Assembly: GCA_026989265.1 (NCBI GenBank)
Contig: JALSJP010000002.1
Coordinates: forward strand, 1 to 64,000
From: Micavibrio sp.
Lineage (GTDB): Bacteria > Pseudomonadota > Alphaproteobacteria > Micavibrionales > Micavibrionaceae
Direction: 5' to 3'
DNA: 64,000 bases
Shown here: positions 26,886-36,308 of the stretch, one piece after another
How positions within the stretch are numbered: position 1 is the stretch's first letter
How the letters are laid out: every line of letters starts with the position of its first letter
Made by a program: the position numbers and the translations under genes
The notes under the pieces: model-generated
Seen by the model: only the letters and a program-made list of their open reading frames with translations
The model's database searches: none
Told to the model about the DNA's origin: nothing

Positions 26886-28187
26886 ATGCGCATTGGAATG
26901 ATTGGAACGGGCTATGTTGGTTTAGTATCAGGCGTATGTTTTGCTGAATTTGGTCATACGGTAATTTGCGTTGATAAAGATGAGGGAAAAATTAACAGCC
27001 TAAAAAATGGCGAAATCCCTATTTTTGAATCTGGTCTTGAGGAACTTTTGAAACGTCAAATTGACGCGGGGCGAATTAAATTTACCACTGATATATCAAA
27101 AGCAGTTAAGGGATCAGAAGCGGTGTTTATCGCCGTTGGTACCCCATCTCGCCGTTATTGCCGTGATGCTGATCTGTCATATGTTTATGGCGCGGCGCGT
27201 GAGATTGCGGAAAATCTTGAGGGCTATACGGTTATTGTGAATAAATCCACCGTGCCTGTTGGCACTGGGCGTGAGGTTGAGCGCATCATAAAAGAAGCAG
27301 CCCCAAACGCTGATTTTAATGTGGCATCTAACCCTGAATTTTTGCGTGAGGGCGCGGCAATTGATGATTTTATGCGTCCTGATCGCGTGGTTGTCGGCAC
27401 AACAACGCAGCGCGCGCAAGATATTATGCGTGAGGTTTATCGCCCGCTCTACCTTAATGAAACGCCGATATTATTTACATCGCGTGAGACGGCAGAAATT
27501 ATTAAATATGCGGCGAATGCTTTTCTTGCAACAAAAATTACATTCATTAACGAGATAGCAGATTTATGCGAAAAAGTTGGCGCAGATGTCCAGCAAGTAG
27601 CCAAGGGAATTGGGCTTGACGGGCGCATTGGCTCTAAGTTTTTGAACGCAGGGCCAGGTTATGGCGGGTCATGCTTTCCTAAAGACACGCTTGCTTTGAG
27701 CCGCGCAGGGCAGAAATACGGCGCTCCACAGCGCATTGTCGAGGCAGTGGTTTCGGTAAATGAAGACCGCAAAGCGCGCATGGCTGATAAGATTGTTGCG
27801 GCATGTGGCGGTGATGTTCGCGGCAAGAAAATCGGGATTCTTGGCGTTGCGTTTAAGCCTAACACCGATGATATGCGCGATGCGCCTGCCTTGACCGTTG
27901 TGCCAGTGTTGCAGCAAGCGGGAGCAGAAATCCTTGCATATGATCCCGAGGCTATGAAATGCGCAAAAGATATGATGGCGGATATATCATGGCGCAGTGA
28001 TGCTTATTCGGTCGCAAATGGCGCTGACTGCATCGCCATTATGACGGAATGGAACGAATTCCGCGCCCTTGACCTTAAACGCATTCGCGAGGAAATGGCA
28101 GGGAATGTTATTGTAGATTTGCGCAATATTTATAATCAAGATGAAATGCTTGACCTTGGCTTTCATTATATTTCTGTTGGGCGGTAG
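26886..28187 (+). CDS. ugd: UDP-glucose 6-dehydrogenase
   Basis: 433 residues from the ATG at 26886 (GGAGA nine nt before); a longer frame from 26817 has no family match in its extra 23 residues. The Rossmann MRIGMIGTGYVGLVSG starts the NAD domain, and GPGYGGSCFPKD holds the catalytic Cys near residue 263. It makes UDP-glucuronate for capsule or LPS sugars. The downstream cysQ follows after 5 nt. The organism could use it for the glycan pathway implied by the O-antigen ligase-like gene nearby. Confidence 0.95.
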   Translation: MRIGMIGTGYVGLVSGVCFAEFGHTVICVDKDEGKINSLKNGEIPIFESGLEELLKRQIDAGRIKFTTDISKAVKGSEAVFIAVGTPSRRYCRDADLSYVYGAAREIAENLEGYTVIVNKSTVPVGTGREVERIIKEAAPNADFNVASNPEFLREGAAIDDFMRPDRVVVGTTTQRAQDIMREVYRPLYLNETPILFTSRETAEIIKYAANAFLATKITFINEIADLCEKVGADVQQVAKGIGLDGRIGSKFLNAGPGYGGSCFPKDTLALSRAGQKYGAPQRIVEAVVSVNEDRKARMADKIVAACGGDVRGKKIGILGVAFKPNTDDMRDAPALTVVPVLQQAGAEILAYDPEAMKCAKDMMADISWRSDAYSVANGADCIAIMTEWNEFRALDLKRIREEMAGNVIVDLRNIYNQDEMLDLGFHYISVGR

Positions 28188-28192
28188 ATAAC

Positions 28193-29029
28193 ATGTCATC
28201 AAAACTACTCTCTCATCATGGCGCTCTTTGTAATATGGTTCGGCGCATAGCAGTTGATGCAGGCGCTCTTATACTTGAATATTCTGACGGCATTAAGGAT
28301 ATGGAGATTAGGTCTAAGGGCGATGGCTCTCCCGTAACGCTAGCTGACAAAGAGGCGGAAATTCTCATAGAAAAACGCTTGCTTGATATATTTCCTAATA
28401 TACCCGTAATTGGTGAGGAGTCATTTGCCAGTAAAAATATTAATATTGCTGACCATGAGTATTTTTGGCTGGTAGATCCGATTGATGGAACAAAGGCTTT
28501 TGTAGCAGGCGAGCCTGATTACACCGTAAATATTGGTCTAGTGCATAGAAATGATCCAATTCTTGGCGTTATATATGCACCCGAAAAAGGGGAGCTTTAT
28601 TCTGGGCATTGCGGAGATGTTACAAAGGCTAGCAGGTATTTCGAAGATAGTGACACCGAAAAAGATATGCGCGTTCGCTCCATGCCTAAACATGGCTTGA
28701 CCGTGATGTCTAGTAATTATCATGGCGGCTGCGAAGCTCAAGACAAAATGTTGGAGCAGTTCAAGGTTAATAAAATTATGCGTAAATCCAGCTCCCTTAA
28801 AATTTGTATGGTGGCAAATGCGAAGGCTGATTTATATCCGCGCTTTGGCGCAACTTGCGAATGGGATACGGCTGCTGGTCACGCTATTTTGCGCGCTGCG
28901 GGCGGTGATATAATGGATATGAGCGGCAAGCCTCTTAAATATGGGGGCGTGCATCCTGACTTGCTAAACCCTGATTTTATAGCTGCGTCGCACGATATAT
29001 TGAATAGTGGGATTTTTAGCTCAAGTTAA
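28193..29029 (+). CDS. cysQ: 3'(2'),5'-bisphosphate nucleotidase (CysQ family)
   Basis: 278 residues. The metal-binding Glu-Glu (GEES, residues 74-77) and DPIDGT (95-100) followed by KAF are the inositol-phosphatase superfamily core, and WDTAAGHAILRAAGG near the C-terminus completes the site. CysQ hydrolyses PAP from sulfate assimilation and lipid sulfation. It is 5 nt after ugd, probably one operon; related SuhB/IMPase proteins would look similar, so the name is probable, not certain. Confidence 0.85.
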   Translation: MSSKLLSHHGALCNMVRRIAVDAGALILEYSDGIKDMEIRSKGDGSPVTLADKEAEILIEKRLLDIFPNIPVIGEESFASKNINIADHEYFWLVDPIDGTKAFVAGEPDYTVNIGLVHRNDPILGVIYAPEKGELYSGHCGDVTKASRYFEDSDTEKDMRVRSMPKHGLTVMSSNYHGGCEAQDKMLEQFKVNKIMRKSSSLKICMVANAKADLYPRFGATCEWDTAAGHAILRAAGGDIMDMSGKPLKYGGVHPDLLNPDFIAASHDILNSGIFSSS

Positions 29030-29066
29030 ACTTGTTCTTTATCTTGAATTATGCCTATAATTTAAT

Positions 29067-29780
29067 ATGCATTATTTTATTAAAAACACACGTAACATTG
29101 TAATTTTAGCTTCACTATTATTGGTCATATTGGCGATTTTGGGATATTCATCATTATCACTTAATGCTCAAGGAGTATTAGACCCCAAAGCTCTAGCAGA
29201 GGCAGATGCTAGGAGCTATGCGGAAAAACAAGCTGAGGGGCTTTTTGCACCGATAGATGTTGAAGAAGTTGCATTTTCTAAGGATAAGAGCGGCTGCGGC
29301 ACGAAAGCGGCAATGTTTGTTATAATGTCGAATAACTATGGGTCGGGCGCTTCTGTTGATGATGTTGTTACAAATAAAATATTCACACCATTAGTTGAGT
29401 CGGTTTATGAAAAAATTGAAAAAGATGGTCTGGAAGAGGCAACGCTAAATAATATGAGGGAATATCAAGATTGCATCGCAAAGGCAAAGCCGCATAAAGA
29501 TCCTTCACGTGAATATGATTTATCCCTTAAACATGACGCTTGTAATGAGCTAAATACTGCTCTTTTAGATACGCTTGATGCGATTAAAAAACGACGGAGT
29601 ATTAAGCATATTGTAAATAAATATGAAAGAAAAGAAGTTGATTTCTCAGGCACTCTTTATAAAGATATGCCCTATCCTATAATATTATTTATTGGCAAAC
29701 TTTATGAAGTATCAAAAAAGAGCGAGTATAAAAACGTAGTTTTAACAGCTTCTGGCTTTAGTATGGCCTGTTATGGTTGA
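29067..29780 (+). CDS. Hypothetical membrane-anchored protein
   Basis: 237 residues. A single N-terminal hydrophobic segment (about 10-32, NIVILASLLLVILAILGYSS) suggests an anchor or uncleaved signal. The rest is polar with Cys at about 71, 132, 152 and 235; no family recognised. The 3' end overlaps the convergent O-antigen ligase-like gene by 10 nt. No clear Shine-Dalgarno sequence precedes the ATG. Confidence 0.65.
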   Translation: MHYFIKNTRNIVILASLLLVILAILGYSSLSLNAQGVLDPKALAEADARSYAEKQAEGLFAPIDVEEVAFSKDKSGCGTKAAMFVIMSNNYGSGASVDDVVTNKIFTPLVESVYEKIEKDGLEEATLNNMREYQDCIAKAKPHKDPSREYDLSLKHDACNELNTALLDTLDAIKKRRSIKHIVNKYERKEVDFSGTLYKDMPYPIILFIGKLYEVSKKSEYKNVVLTASGFSMACYG

Positions 29781-30982
29781 TTATATTTCTTTGGTGCAAT
29801 CAATGCGCATAAAGAAATAAGCAACATAAACTCACCAATCCACCAGCTTTGCCACATGCCATAACCAGTAGAAGATACGGCTAGCGTGGCAATAAGCAGC
29901 GCAATAACAATCCTCCTGTCAGGCGGTGCTATCTTGCTTATTTGCTTTATCACAAATGCAATAAGCGCGGCTGCTAACAATATGCCGATAATGCCAAACT
30001 CTATCCATATTTGGATAGAGAAGTTATGCGGATGCAAAATGGTTGACCCTTTATGATATATATAATCATGCTCAAATTCTTTGATAAAGCGCGTGGCTTC
30101 TATGCCATATCCGTAAATCGGATTATTCAGGGCATATCTCATGACAAAGTCCCAAATCTCTACGCGGTTTCCTACATAGGCATCCTTAATCCATGGTATT
30201 TCTTGAGCATTGCCAATAAAAACATCAAATAATATTTGGACAACCAGCGGAGTTAAAACCATCGTTAGTGCTATAAGTGATGCTAATATTTTATATGAAA
30301 GTTTAAATCTGTATGGGAATAGAAAAATCATTGATAAGCCAACGACAAACGCCACTTGCGCTGATTGGCATTGCGTTAGATAGAGCATTATAAGAACGTT
30401 TATACTCACTATTGCTAGCAATGCATATTTCACCTTTTTTGCGCTATCCATATTATTGATTAATAAAATAGCAATAAAAAATGATAATGTGGTGGAGATA
30501 ACCCCTCTATTCATCACCGCGGAGCTTAAATCAAAATTTTCGGGCAGTATATGCGTTGCTCTATATATTGGCATATCAAGCGCTAGCTCTGCGCTGGCTA
30601 ACATAGCCGAGAGCGTAACCCCCGCAGGGAATAACCATAGAAATGGCTTTAACATTTTAATATCAATAGAGCGCATAAGGTTAAATAGCGGCACGCTAAA
30701 TAGCAAAATAGCCGTTATTTTTATGGCTTGTTTATACGCGCCCATTGGTTCTATCGACCATAGCACGCTGATAATTGCCATTAATGACACGCCTGCCAAG
30801 CAATAGAAATACTTAGGCGAGTGGGTTAGTATTTCTTTTTTGCCAAAAACCCACCATGCGCTCATTATTAATCCGAATAAAAGCGGCAGCCATGCCAATA
30901 TGCGCGGCATATGAATGAATAAAACAGGCATGATAGAAAGCACTATCATAAATATAAGTGGAAAAAGATTATGGCGTGTCAA
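29771..30982 (-). CDS. O-antigen ligase-like membrane protein (Wzy_C family)
   Basis: 403 residues with about 10-12 hydrophobic segments. The large periplasmic loop region has NRVEIWDFVMRYALNNPIYG, then YGIEATRF and HPHNFSIQIWIEFGIIG, the conserved Arg and His signatures of Wzy_C/WaaL-type ligases and polymerases. It would transfer or polymerise undecaprenol-linked glycan at the outer face of the inner membrane. Ligase and polymerase cannot be separated from sequence alone. Confidence 0.8.
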   Translation of the reverse strand: MTRHNLFPLIFMIVLSIMPVLFIHMPRILAWLPLLFGLIMSAWWVFGKKEILTHSPKYFYCLAGVSLMAIISVLWSIEPMGAYKQAIKITAILLFSVPLFNLMRSIDIKMLKPFLWLFPAGVTLSAMLASAELALDMPIYRATHILPENFDLSSAVMNRGVISTTLSFFIAILLINNMDSAKKVKYALLAIVSINVLIMLYLTQCQSAQVAFVVGLSMIFLFPYRFKLSYKILASLIALTMVLTPLVVQILFDVFIGNAQEIPWIKDAYVGNRVEIWDFVMRYALNNPIYGYGIEATRFIKEFEHDYIYHKGSTILHPHNFSIQIWIEFGIIGILLAAALIAFVIKQISKIAPPDRRIVIALLIATLAVSSTGYGMWQSWWIGEFMLLISLCALIAPKKYNQP

Positions 30983-31092
30983 AATAAACCCCTATATTTT
31001 TTATCATTATTTTTTATTATCAGTTTTTTCCTAGCTTTTCTATTAGTTTTATACTACATAGGCTTTTGAAATTTAAAAGAGATAGAAAAACC

Positions 31093-32913
31093 ATGAGTGA
31101 CAAGATAAGAAACATCGCAATCATAGCCCATGTTGACCATGGAAAAACCACCTTGATCGATTCAATAATGAAGCAAAGCGGAATGTTTCGCGAAAATGAA
31201 GCCGTTGAAGTTTGCGCTATGGATTCCAATGAGTTAGAGCGTGAGCGCGGAATTACTATTTTGGCAAAACCTACATCTATCCAGTGGGGCGATGTTCGCA
31301 TTAATATTATAGATACGCCTGGGCATGCTGATTTTGGCGGCGAGGTGGAGCGCGTGCTTCACATGGCGGACGGCGTTATTTTGCTTACTGATGCAGCCGA
31401 AGGACCAATGCCACAAACTAAATTTGTGCTTGGAAAAGCGCTGGCTCTTGGGCTTAAGCCTATTGTTATTATCAATAAAATTGACCGCCCCGACGGACGC
31501 CCCGAAGAAGTGGTAGACGAAGTATTTGACCTGTTCGTATCACTTGACGCTACAGATGAGCAGCTAGATTTCCCAATCCTCTATGCTTCTGGTCGTGATG
31601 GCTGGTGCGTCAAGGAATTGGAAGATGAGCGCAAGAACCTAACTCCATTGCTTGACCTTGTGCTAACCCATGTTCCACCTCCTGAAGCGGATTATGATAA
31701 GCCATTTGCTATATTGGCGACATTGCTTGATTCTGATCCATATCTTGGGCGCTGCCTTACTGGTCGCGTTATTCAAGGGCGCGCCAAAGTAAATGACACG
31801 GTTAAGGCTATTAATCTTGATGGTGAGACTGTGGAAACTGGTCGCCTTACTAAATTACTTATGTTTGAAGGCACAGAGCGCGTCCCTGTTAAAGAAGTAA
31901 AAGCGGGCGATATTATATGTATTGCGGGGCTTTCCAAAACATCTGTTGCTGATACTATTTGTGATCCTGCTGTGACCGAGGCTGTCGCTTCAACGCCGAT
32001 TGATCCGCCAACAATGTCTGTGACTATCTCTGTTAATGATGCGCCGTTCGCTGGTAAAGAAGGCACAAAAGTAACTTCCACCATGATTCGTGAGCGCTTG
32101 CTTGCCGAAGCGGAGGTAAATGTTGCTATTACCTTTAAGGAAAGTGAAAATAGAGATTCGTTTGAAATTGGCGGACGCGGAGAGCTTCAACTTGGCGTTT
32201 TAATAGAGACTATGCGCCGTGAAGGCTTTGAGATGACAGTATCTCGCCCTAAAGTTTTATTCAAAGAAGATGAAACCCGCAATGTGCTTGAGCCTATCGA
32301 GGAAGTATTCATTGATGTTGATGAAGAATATTCATCAAACGTTGTAGATCAAATGAACCGCCGTAAAGCTCAAATGACTGATATGCGCTCTAGCGGCATT
32401 GGTAAAACTCGCATAACTTTCCTTGCGCCCTCACGCGGGCTTATTGGCTATCAAAGTAAATTCATGACTGACACGCGCGGCACTGGTATTATGAACCGCT
32501 TATTCCATTCTTATGAACCATATAAAGGTGATGTGGGGCAGCGCAGGCATGGCGCTCTTATATCTACCGATACGGGTCAAGCCGTCGCATTTGCTATCTT
32601 TAACTTGCAAGATCGCGGCGTTATGTTTATTGGTCATCAAACCCCCGTCTATCAAGGCATGATAGTGGGCGAGCATAACCGCGAGAATGACCTTGAGATT
32701 AACGTGCTTAAAGGTAAGAAACTCACCAATATGCGCGCAAGCGGCACGGATGATGCGACTATCCTTGTTCCGCCACGCATTATGTCTTTGGAAGAGATGA
32801 TGTCATATATTAATGATGATGAACTTATGGAAGTAACGCCACAAAACCTGCGGTTGCGCAAGAAACATCTCTGCCCGAATGATCGCAAAAAAGCAAGCCG
32901 CGCTGCTGGATAA
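31093..32913 (+). CDS. typA: GTPase TypA/BipA
   Basis: 606 residues from the ATG at 31093 (MSDKIRNIAIIAHVDHGKTT); the frame extends upstream to 31066 but the family N-terminus fits the second ATG. G1 HVDHGKTT, G3 DTPGHADFGGE and G4 NKID are present, and the C-terminal TypA-specific domain follows (SGTDDATILVPPRIMSLEE). It is a ribosome-associated GTPase for 50S assembly and stress or cold growth. Confidence 0.96.
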   Translation: MSDKIRNIAIIAHVDHGKTTLIDSIMKQSGMFRENEAVEVCAMDSNELERERGITILAKPTSIQWGDVRINIIDTPGHADFGGEVERVLHMADGVILLTDAAEGPMPQTKFVLGKALALGLKPIVIINKIDRPDGRPEEVVDEVFDLFVSLDATDEQLDFPILYASGRDGWCVKELEDERKNLTPLLDLVLTHVPPPEADYDKPFAILATLLDSDPYLGRCLTGRVIQGRAKVNDTVKAINLDGETVETGRLTKLLMFEGTERVPVKEVKAGDIICIAGLSKTSVADTICDPAVTEAVASTPIDPPTMSVTISVNDAPFAGKEGTKVTSTMIRERLLAEAEVNVAITFKESENRDSFEIGGRGELQLGVLIETMRREGFEMTVSRPKVLFKEDETRNVLEPIEEVFIDVDEEYSSNVVDQMNRRKAQMTDMRSSGIGKTRITFLAPSRGLIGYQSKFMTDTRGTGIMNRLFHSYEPYKGDVGQRRHGALISTDTGQAVAFAIFNLQDRGVMFIGHQTPVYQGMIVGEHNRENDLEINVLKGKKLTNMRASGTDDATILVPPRIMSLEEMMSYINDDELMEVTPQNLRLRKKHLCPNDRKKASRAAG

Positions 32914-33022
32914 ATACTAGCTTCAAGCTGTTAGCAAATAAGCATTTTGGCTTGTGGTTTTTATTATAAACTGCAAAGCTAACATGCATCAGTAATCGTA
33001 GATTAGTAAAGAAAGAGAATAT

Positions 33023-34111
33023 ATGTTTGGTGAGACAGCTACTCAAAATGATATGGATCGTGATAATACCCAAAACATCTCAAGTAAAAGGGATGCTGAA
33101 AAAGAGATGGTTAAGGGCTTTGTAGAGCATTGCGCTAAATATCAAAAAGCAAGCTACTATAACGCATTGTTCCAGCTTGCAAATACACTCATTCCATTTT
33201 TTATAATTTGCGGAATTATGCTATATAGCTTTTCTACTGCCTATTGGGTAACCGCGCTTTTAACAATTCCTGCCGTTGGGTTGCTTGTTCGTATATTCAT
33301 TATCCAGCATGATTGCGGTCATGGATCATTTTTTCCATCTCGGAAGTGGAATAACCGCGTCGGGCGCATAATGAGCCTATTCACATGGACGCCATATGAT
33401 TTTTGGCGCAAAACTCATAACATGCATCACTCAGCATCTGGAAATCTTGATGGGCGGGGTTTTGGCGCGATTGAAACTATCACAGTTGCAGAATACGAAG
33501 CATTAGATAGCAAGATGAAGTTTTGGTATCGTATATATCGCAACCCTTATATAATGCTGCTTTTGGGTAATCCATATTTCATAATAGTGGGGCAGCGTTT
33601 CCCAATTGTTAATCCGCTGCCATTTTTTGAAACTGATAAATCTATATCCCCAAAGCAAATTTACAAGAGTGTGTTTGGTCTGGATATTGCCTTGATAGCA
33701 TTCTTTGGAGGTCTAGGGTTTGTTTTTGGTTTCGGAACTGTTTTACTAGCATATCTGCCAATTGTTCTTATAACGGCGTGGCTTGGTGGTTGGCTGTTTT
33801 ATGTGCAGCATCAATTTGAGGATTCATATTGGGAAAGACAAGATAAATGGGATTATTCGCAGGCCGCAGTCTTGGGTAGCTCATATTACGATCTTCACCC
33901 TATATTACAATGGTTCACGGGTAATATTGGCTTGCACCATATTCATCATTTAAATGCTAAAATCCCTAATTATCGCTTGCAAGAATGCATGGATGATGAG
34001 CCATCTCTTCGTAAAATAAACCGTATTACCTTGCTGGAAAGCTTTAAGCTGCGCAAGCTAAGACTTTGGGATGAAAAACAAAGCAAAATGGTCAATAATT
34101 TCCCTGCTTAA
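33023..34111 (+). CDS. Membrane fatty acid desaturase (omega-6/Delta-12-like)
   Basis: 362 residues. Three histidine boxes are visible: HDCGH (96-100), HNMHH (132-136) and HHIHH (305-309), binding the di-iron centre. Four membrane spans are expected. Box spacing and GNLDGRGFGAIETITVAEY resemble DesA/omega-6-type acyl-lipid desaturases. It would insert a double bond into membrane-lipid acyl chains; regiospecificity is not readable. An AAGAAAGAGAA site precedes the ATG. Confidence 0.9.
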   Translation: MFGETATQNDMDRDNTQNISSKRDAEKEMVKGFVEHCAKYQKASYYNALFQLANTLIPFFIICGIMLYSFSTAYWVTALLTIPAVGLLVRIFIIQHDCGHGSFFPSRKWNNRVGRIMSLFTWTPYDFWRKTHNMHHSASGNLDGRGFGAIETITVAEYEALDSKMKFWYRIYRNPYIMLLLGNPYFIIVGQRFPIVNPLPFFETDKSISPKQIYKSVFGLDIALIAFFGGLGFVFGFGTVLLAYLPIVLITAWLGGWLFYVQHQFEDSYWERQDKWDYSQAAVLGSSYYDLHPILQWFTGNIGLHHIHHLNAKIPNYRLQECMDDEPSLRKINRITLLESFKLRKLRLWDEKQSKMVNNFPA

Positions 34112-34225
34112 GTGGCTTGGCTTGGTGGCAATTTTTATTATTATTCACCACATGATATCGGCTATAATTTTGACCAATACGGAACATTCCCCATATTTAG
34201 CTATGGTTCTAGCCAAATAATCACG

Positions 34226-34281
34226 AAAACTTAGTCCATTCAGCTCTTAAAACTTAGTCCAGTTTAGGGCAAAGTTAGTCC
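34226..34281. repeat. Three short direct repeats near parS
   Basis: AAAACTTAGTCCA occurs at 34226-34238 and 34249-34261, and a degenerate CAAAGTTAGTCC at 34270-34281, so the period is 21-23 nt, close to two helical turns. They lie 46 bp left of the parS palindrome in a 264-nt noncoding stretch (34112-34375) between the desaturase and the ABC-F gene; nothing else is recognised there. Confidence 0.55.
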
Positions 34282-34326
34282 TATTGACCATGTTTTTGAG
34301 CGTTATTTAACATATCCCTTCTCCAA

Positions 34327-34342
34327 TGTTTCACGTGAAACA
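34327..34342. promoter_or_regulatory. parS centromere site (ParB binding)
   Basis: TGTTTCACGTGAAACA is a perfect 16-bp palindrome identical to the canonical chromosomal parS recognised by ParB proteins (Spo0J/ParB) in Bacillus and Caulobacter. It lies in the gap between convergent genes. Chromosomal parS sites cluster near the replication origin in most species, so the origin may not be far; parAB themselves are not in this window. Confidence 0.9.
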
Positions 34343-34375
34343 AATCAAGAACATGCGTGGTTTTATCATTTCAAA

Positions 34376-36220
34376 CTATTTATTTGCAGCAGTTTTTATT
34401 TCCTCAAGCTCAAGCCAGCGTAATTCCGCCTTATCCAATTCTTCCCTAGCCTCGGGCAGGCGTTTAGATATGCGGGTGAACTCGCCTGCATCCTTGGTAT
34501 AGAGGTCAGGATCACTCATAAGATCCTCTAATTTCGCTATTTCACCCTCCAATAACTTAATAGATTTCGGCAGTTTTTCCAGCTCATGTTTTAGGCTGAA
34601 TGTAAAGGCTACAGGCTCTTTTGGCGTATTTTTCGCTCCAGATTTTTTCTTGGTTTTAGTTGGTTTATTATCGGCAGGATCGCTTTTTTGTGATTTCTTG
34701 AAAGCTATGTAATCGCTATAGCCGCCAACAATGCCCTCAACCTTTGCATCGCCTTCAAATGCAAGGGTTTTGGTGACTATTTGATCGAGAAAATCACGGT
34801 CATGCGATACAATAAACAGCGTCCCGTCATAGCTTTTCAATATGCCTGTCAGCATATCAAGCGTATCCATATCCAAATCATTTGTCGGCTCATCCATAAT
34901 AAGCATAGAGCCTGGATTTGCTAGGATTTTTGCCAGCATCAGGCGGTTTTTCTGCCCTCCTGAGAGCGTAGAAACCGCTCTCCAAGCGTCTTCAGGGTCG
35001 AATAAATAATCCTTAAGATACCCGCAAACATGGCGTGATTTTCCGCGTACATCAAGGTAATCCGAGCCTTCAGGGCATAGATTATCCTTTAATGTTTTAT
35101 CATCACGCAGCATAGAACGGGTTTGATCAAAATAGCTAAAAGTAAGGTTTTTGGCGCGTTTCACCCTACCAGTATCAGGTTCTATATCACCAGTTAGCAT
35201 CTTTAAAAACGTGGTTTTACCAGAGCCATTTTTTCCCAAAATTCCAATGCGGTCTTTCCTTTTTATCCGCATATTAAAATGGTCTAATATCTTCTTTTCA
35301 CTGCCATTATCGGGGGATATAAAGCTTTTCCCAACATTAAAAAACTCGGCAACATTCTGCGATGATTGCTCGGTCGTCATGGGCGGAAGCTCGATTGTAG
35401 AGGTAACGCGGCGATACGCTTTTTGGTCTTTTTCCAGATCATCACGCGCTTCATAAGCAAGGGACTGGCGGCGGACATTGCGCTTAACCCGCGCTTTTAC
35501 GCCCTTATTCGCCCATTCCATTTCCTGTTCAACCTTCTTTGCGCGGTTATGAAGTGCGCGTCCTTCTTGCTCTAACATTTCGCGTGACCATTGTTCAAAG
35601 TGAGCAAATCCCTTAGGCGCGGTCTTTAATGTCCCACGATCAAGCCAAAAAACCCGATCCGTAGTATTAGCCAAAAACCGCCTATCATGCGATACAATAA
35701 CCACCGCCCCGCGATAATTATTGATATAGTTTTCCAGCCACTCAATAAGCTCTAAATCCATGTGGTTTGTCGGCTCATCAAGCAATAATATGTCAGGCTC
35801 TTCGACCAGCGCTCTAGCAAGGCAAGCCCTGCGAAGCTGCCCGCCTGATAGGTTTTCCAGCTTATCATCAACGTTAAGCAGCAGCGGAGCTATTACCATC
35901 TCAATTCGGTAGTCAATATCCCAGTCCTCTAATTCATCGCTTAAGCCCTCAAACACATAGTCACGCACGGTCTTGCCTGCGGTAATCGCGGCTTTTTGCT
36001 TCATATATCCAGTAGTAGTAGCGGGGTATAAAAACCTGCGCCCATCGTCAATTTCGCGCTCTCCCGTTATGATATTCATAAGCGTAGTTTTACCCGCGCC
36101 GTTTTTGCCCACAAGCGCGATTTTCCGCCCAGCATGGATATGAAAAGTCAGCCCCTCAAAAAACGGCTTGCCCGCTATTAAAACGCCAGCATCTTCAACC
36201 GATAATAGTAAATCACTCAT
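34376..36220 (-). CDS. ABC-F family ATP-binding protein (Uup-like)
   Basis: 614 residues with two ABC domains and no membrane segments. Walker A GKNGAGKTT (about 38-46) and GKNGSGKTT (about 330), signatures LSGGQLRRACLARAL and LSGGQKNRLMLAKIL, and Walker B ILLLDEPTNHMD and MLIMDEPTNDLD are clear. The basic interdomain linker (ARVKRNVRRQ) and a C-terminal coiled coil (about 540-614) are typical of Uup-like ABC-F proteins that bind ribosomes or DNA junctions. Confidence 0.93.
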   Translation of the reverse strand: MSDLLLSVEDAGVLIAGKPFFEGLTFHIHAGRKIALVGKNGAGKTTLMNIITGEREIDDGRRFLYPATTTGYMKQKAAITAGKTVRDYVFEGLSDELEDWDIDYRIEMVIAPLLLNVDDKLENLSGGQLRRACLARALVEEPDILLLDEPTNHMDLELIEWLENYINNYRGAVVIVSHDRRFLANTTDRVFWLDRGTLKTAPKGFAHFEQWSREMLEQEGRALHNRAKKVEQEMEWANKGVKARVKRNVRRQSLAYEARDDLEKDQKAYRRVTSTIELPPMTTEQSSQNVAEFFNVGKSFISPDNGSEKKILDHFNMRIKRKDRIGILGKNGSGKTTFLKMLTGDIEPDTGRVKRAKNLTFSYFDQTRSMLRDDKTLKDNLCPEGSDYLDVRGKSRHVCGYLKDYLFDPEDAWRAVSTLSGGQKNRLMLAKILANPGSMLIMDEPTNDLDMDTLDMLTGILKSYDGTLFIVSHDRDFLDQIVTKTLAFEGDAKVEGIVGGYSDYIAFKKSQKSDPADNKPTKTKKKSGAKNTPKEPVAFTFSLKHELEKLPKSIKLLEGEIAKLEDLMSDPDLYTKDAGEFTRISKRLPEAREELDKAELRWLELEEIKTAANK

Positions 36221-36308
36221 AAATCACTCATATATATTGTAATTGATGTGTTCTTGTAGCAGAATTTAAGTATAAAATACTATATTATTTTAATCAGGAG
36301 CAACCCAC

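Noticed and set aside
29504-29513. TTCACGTGAA, a partial parS-like palindrome
   Set aside because: Only the inner 10 of 16 bases match, and it lies within a coding gene.
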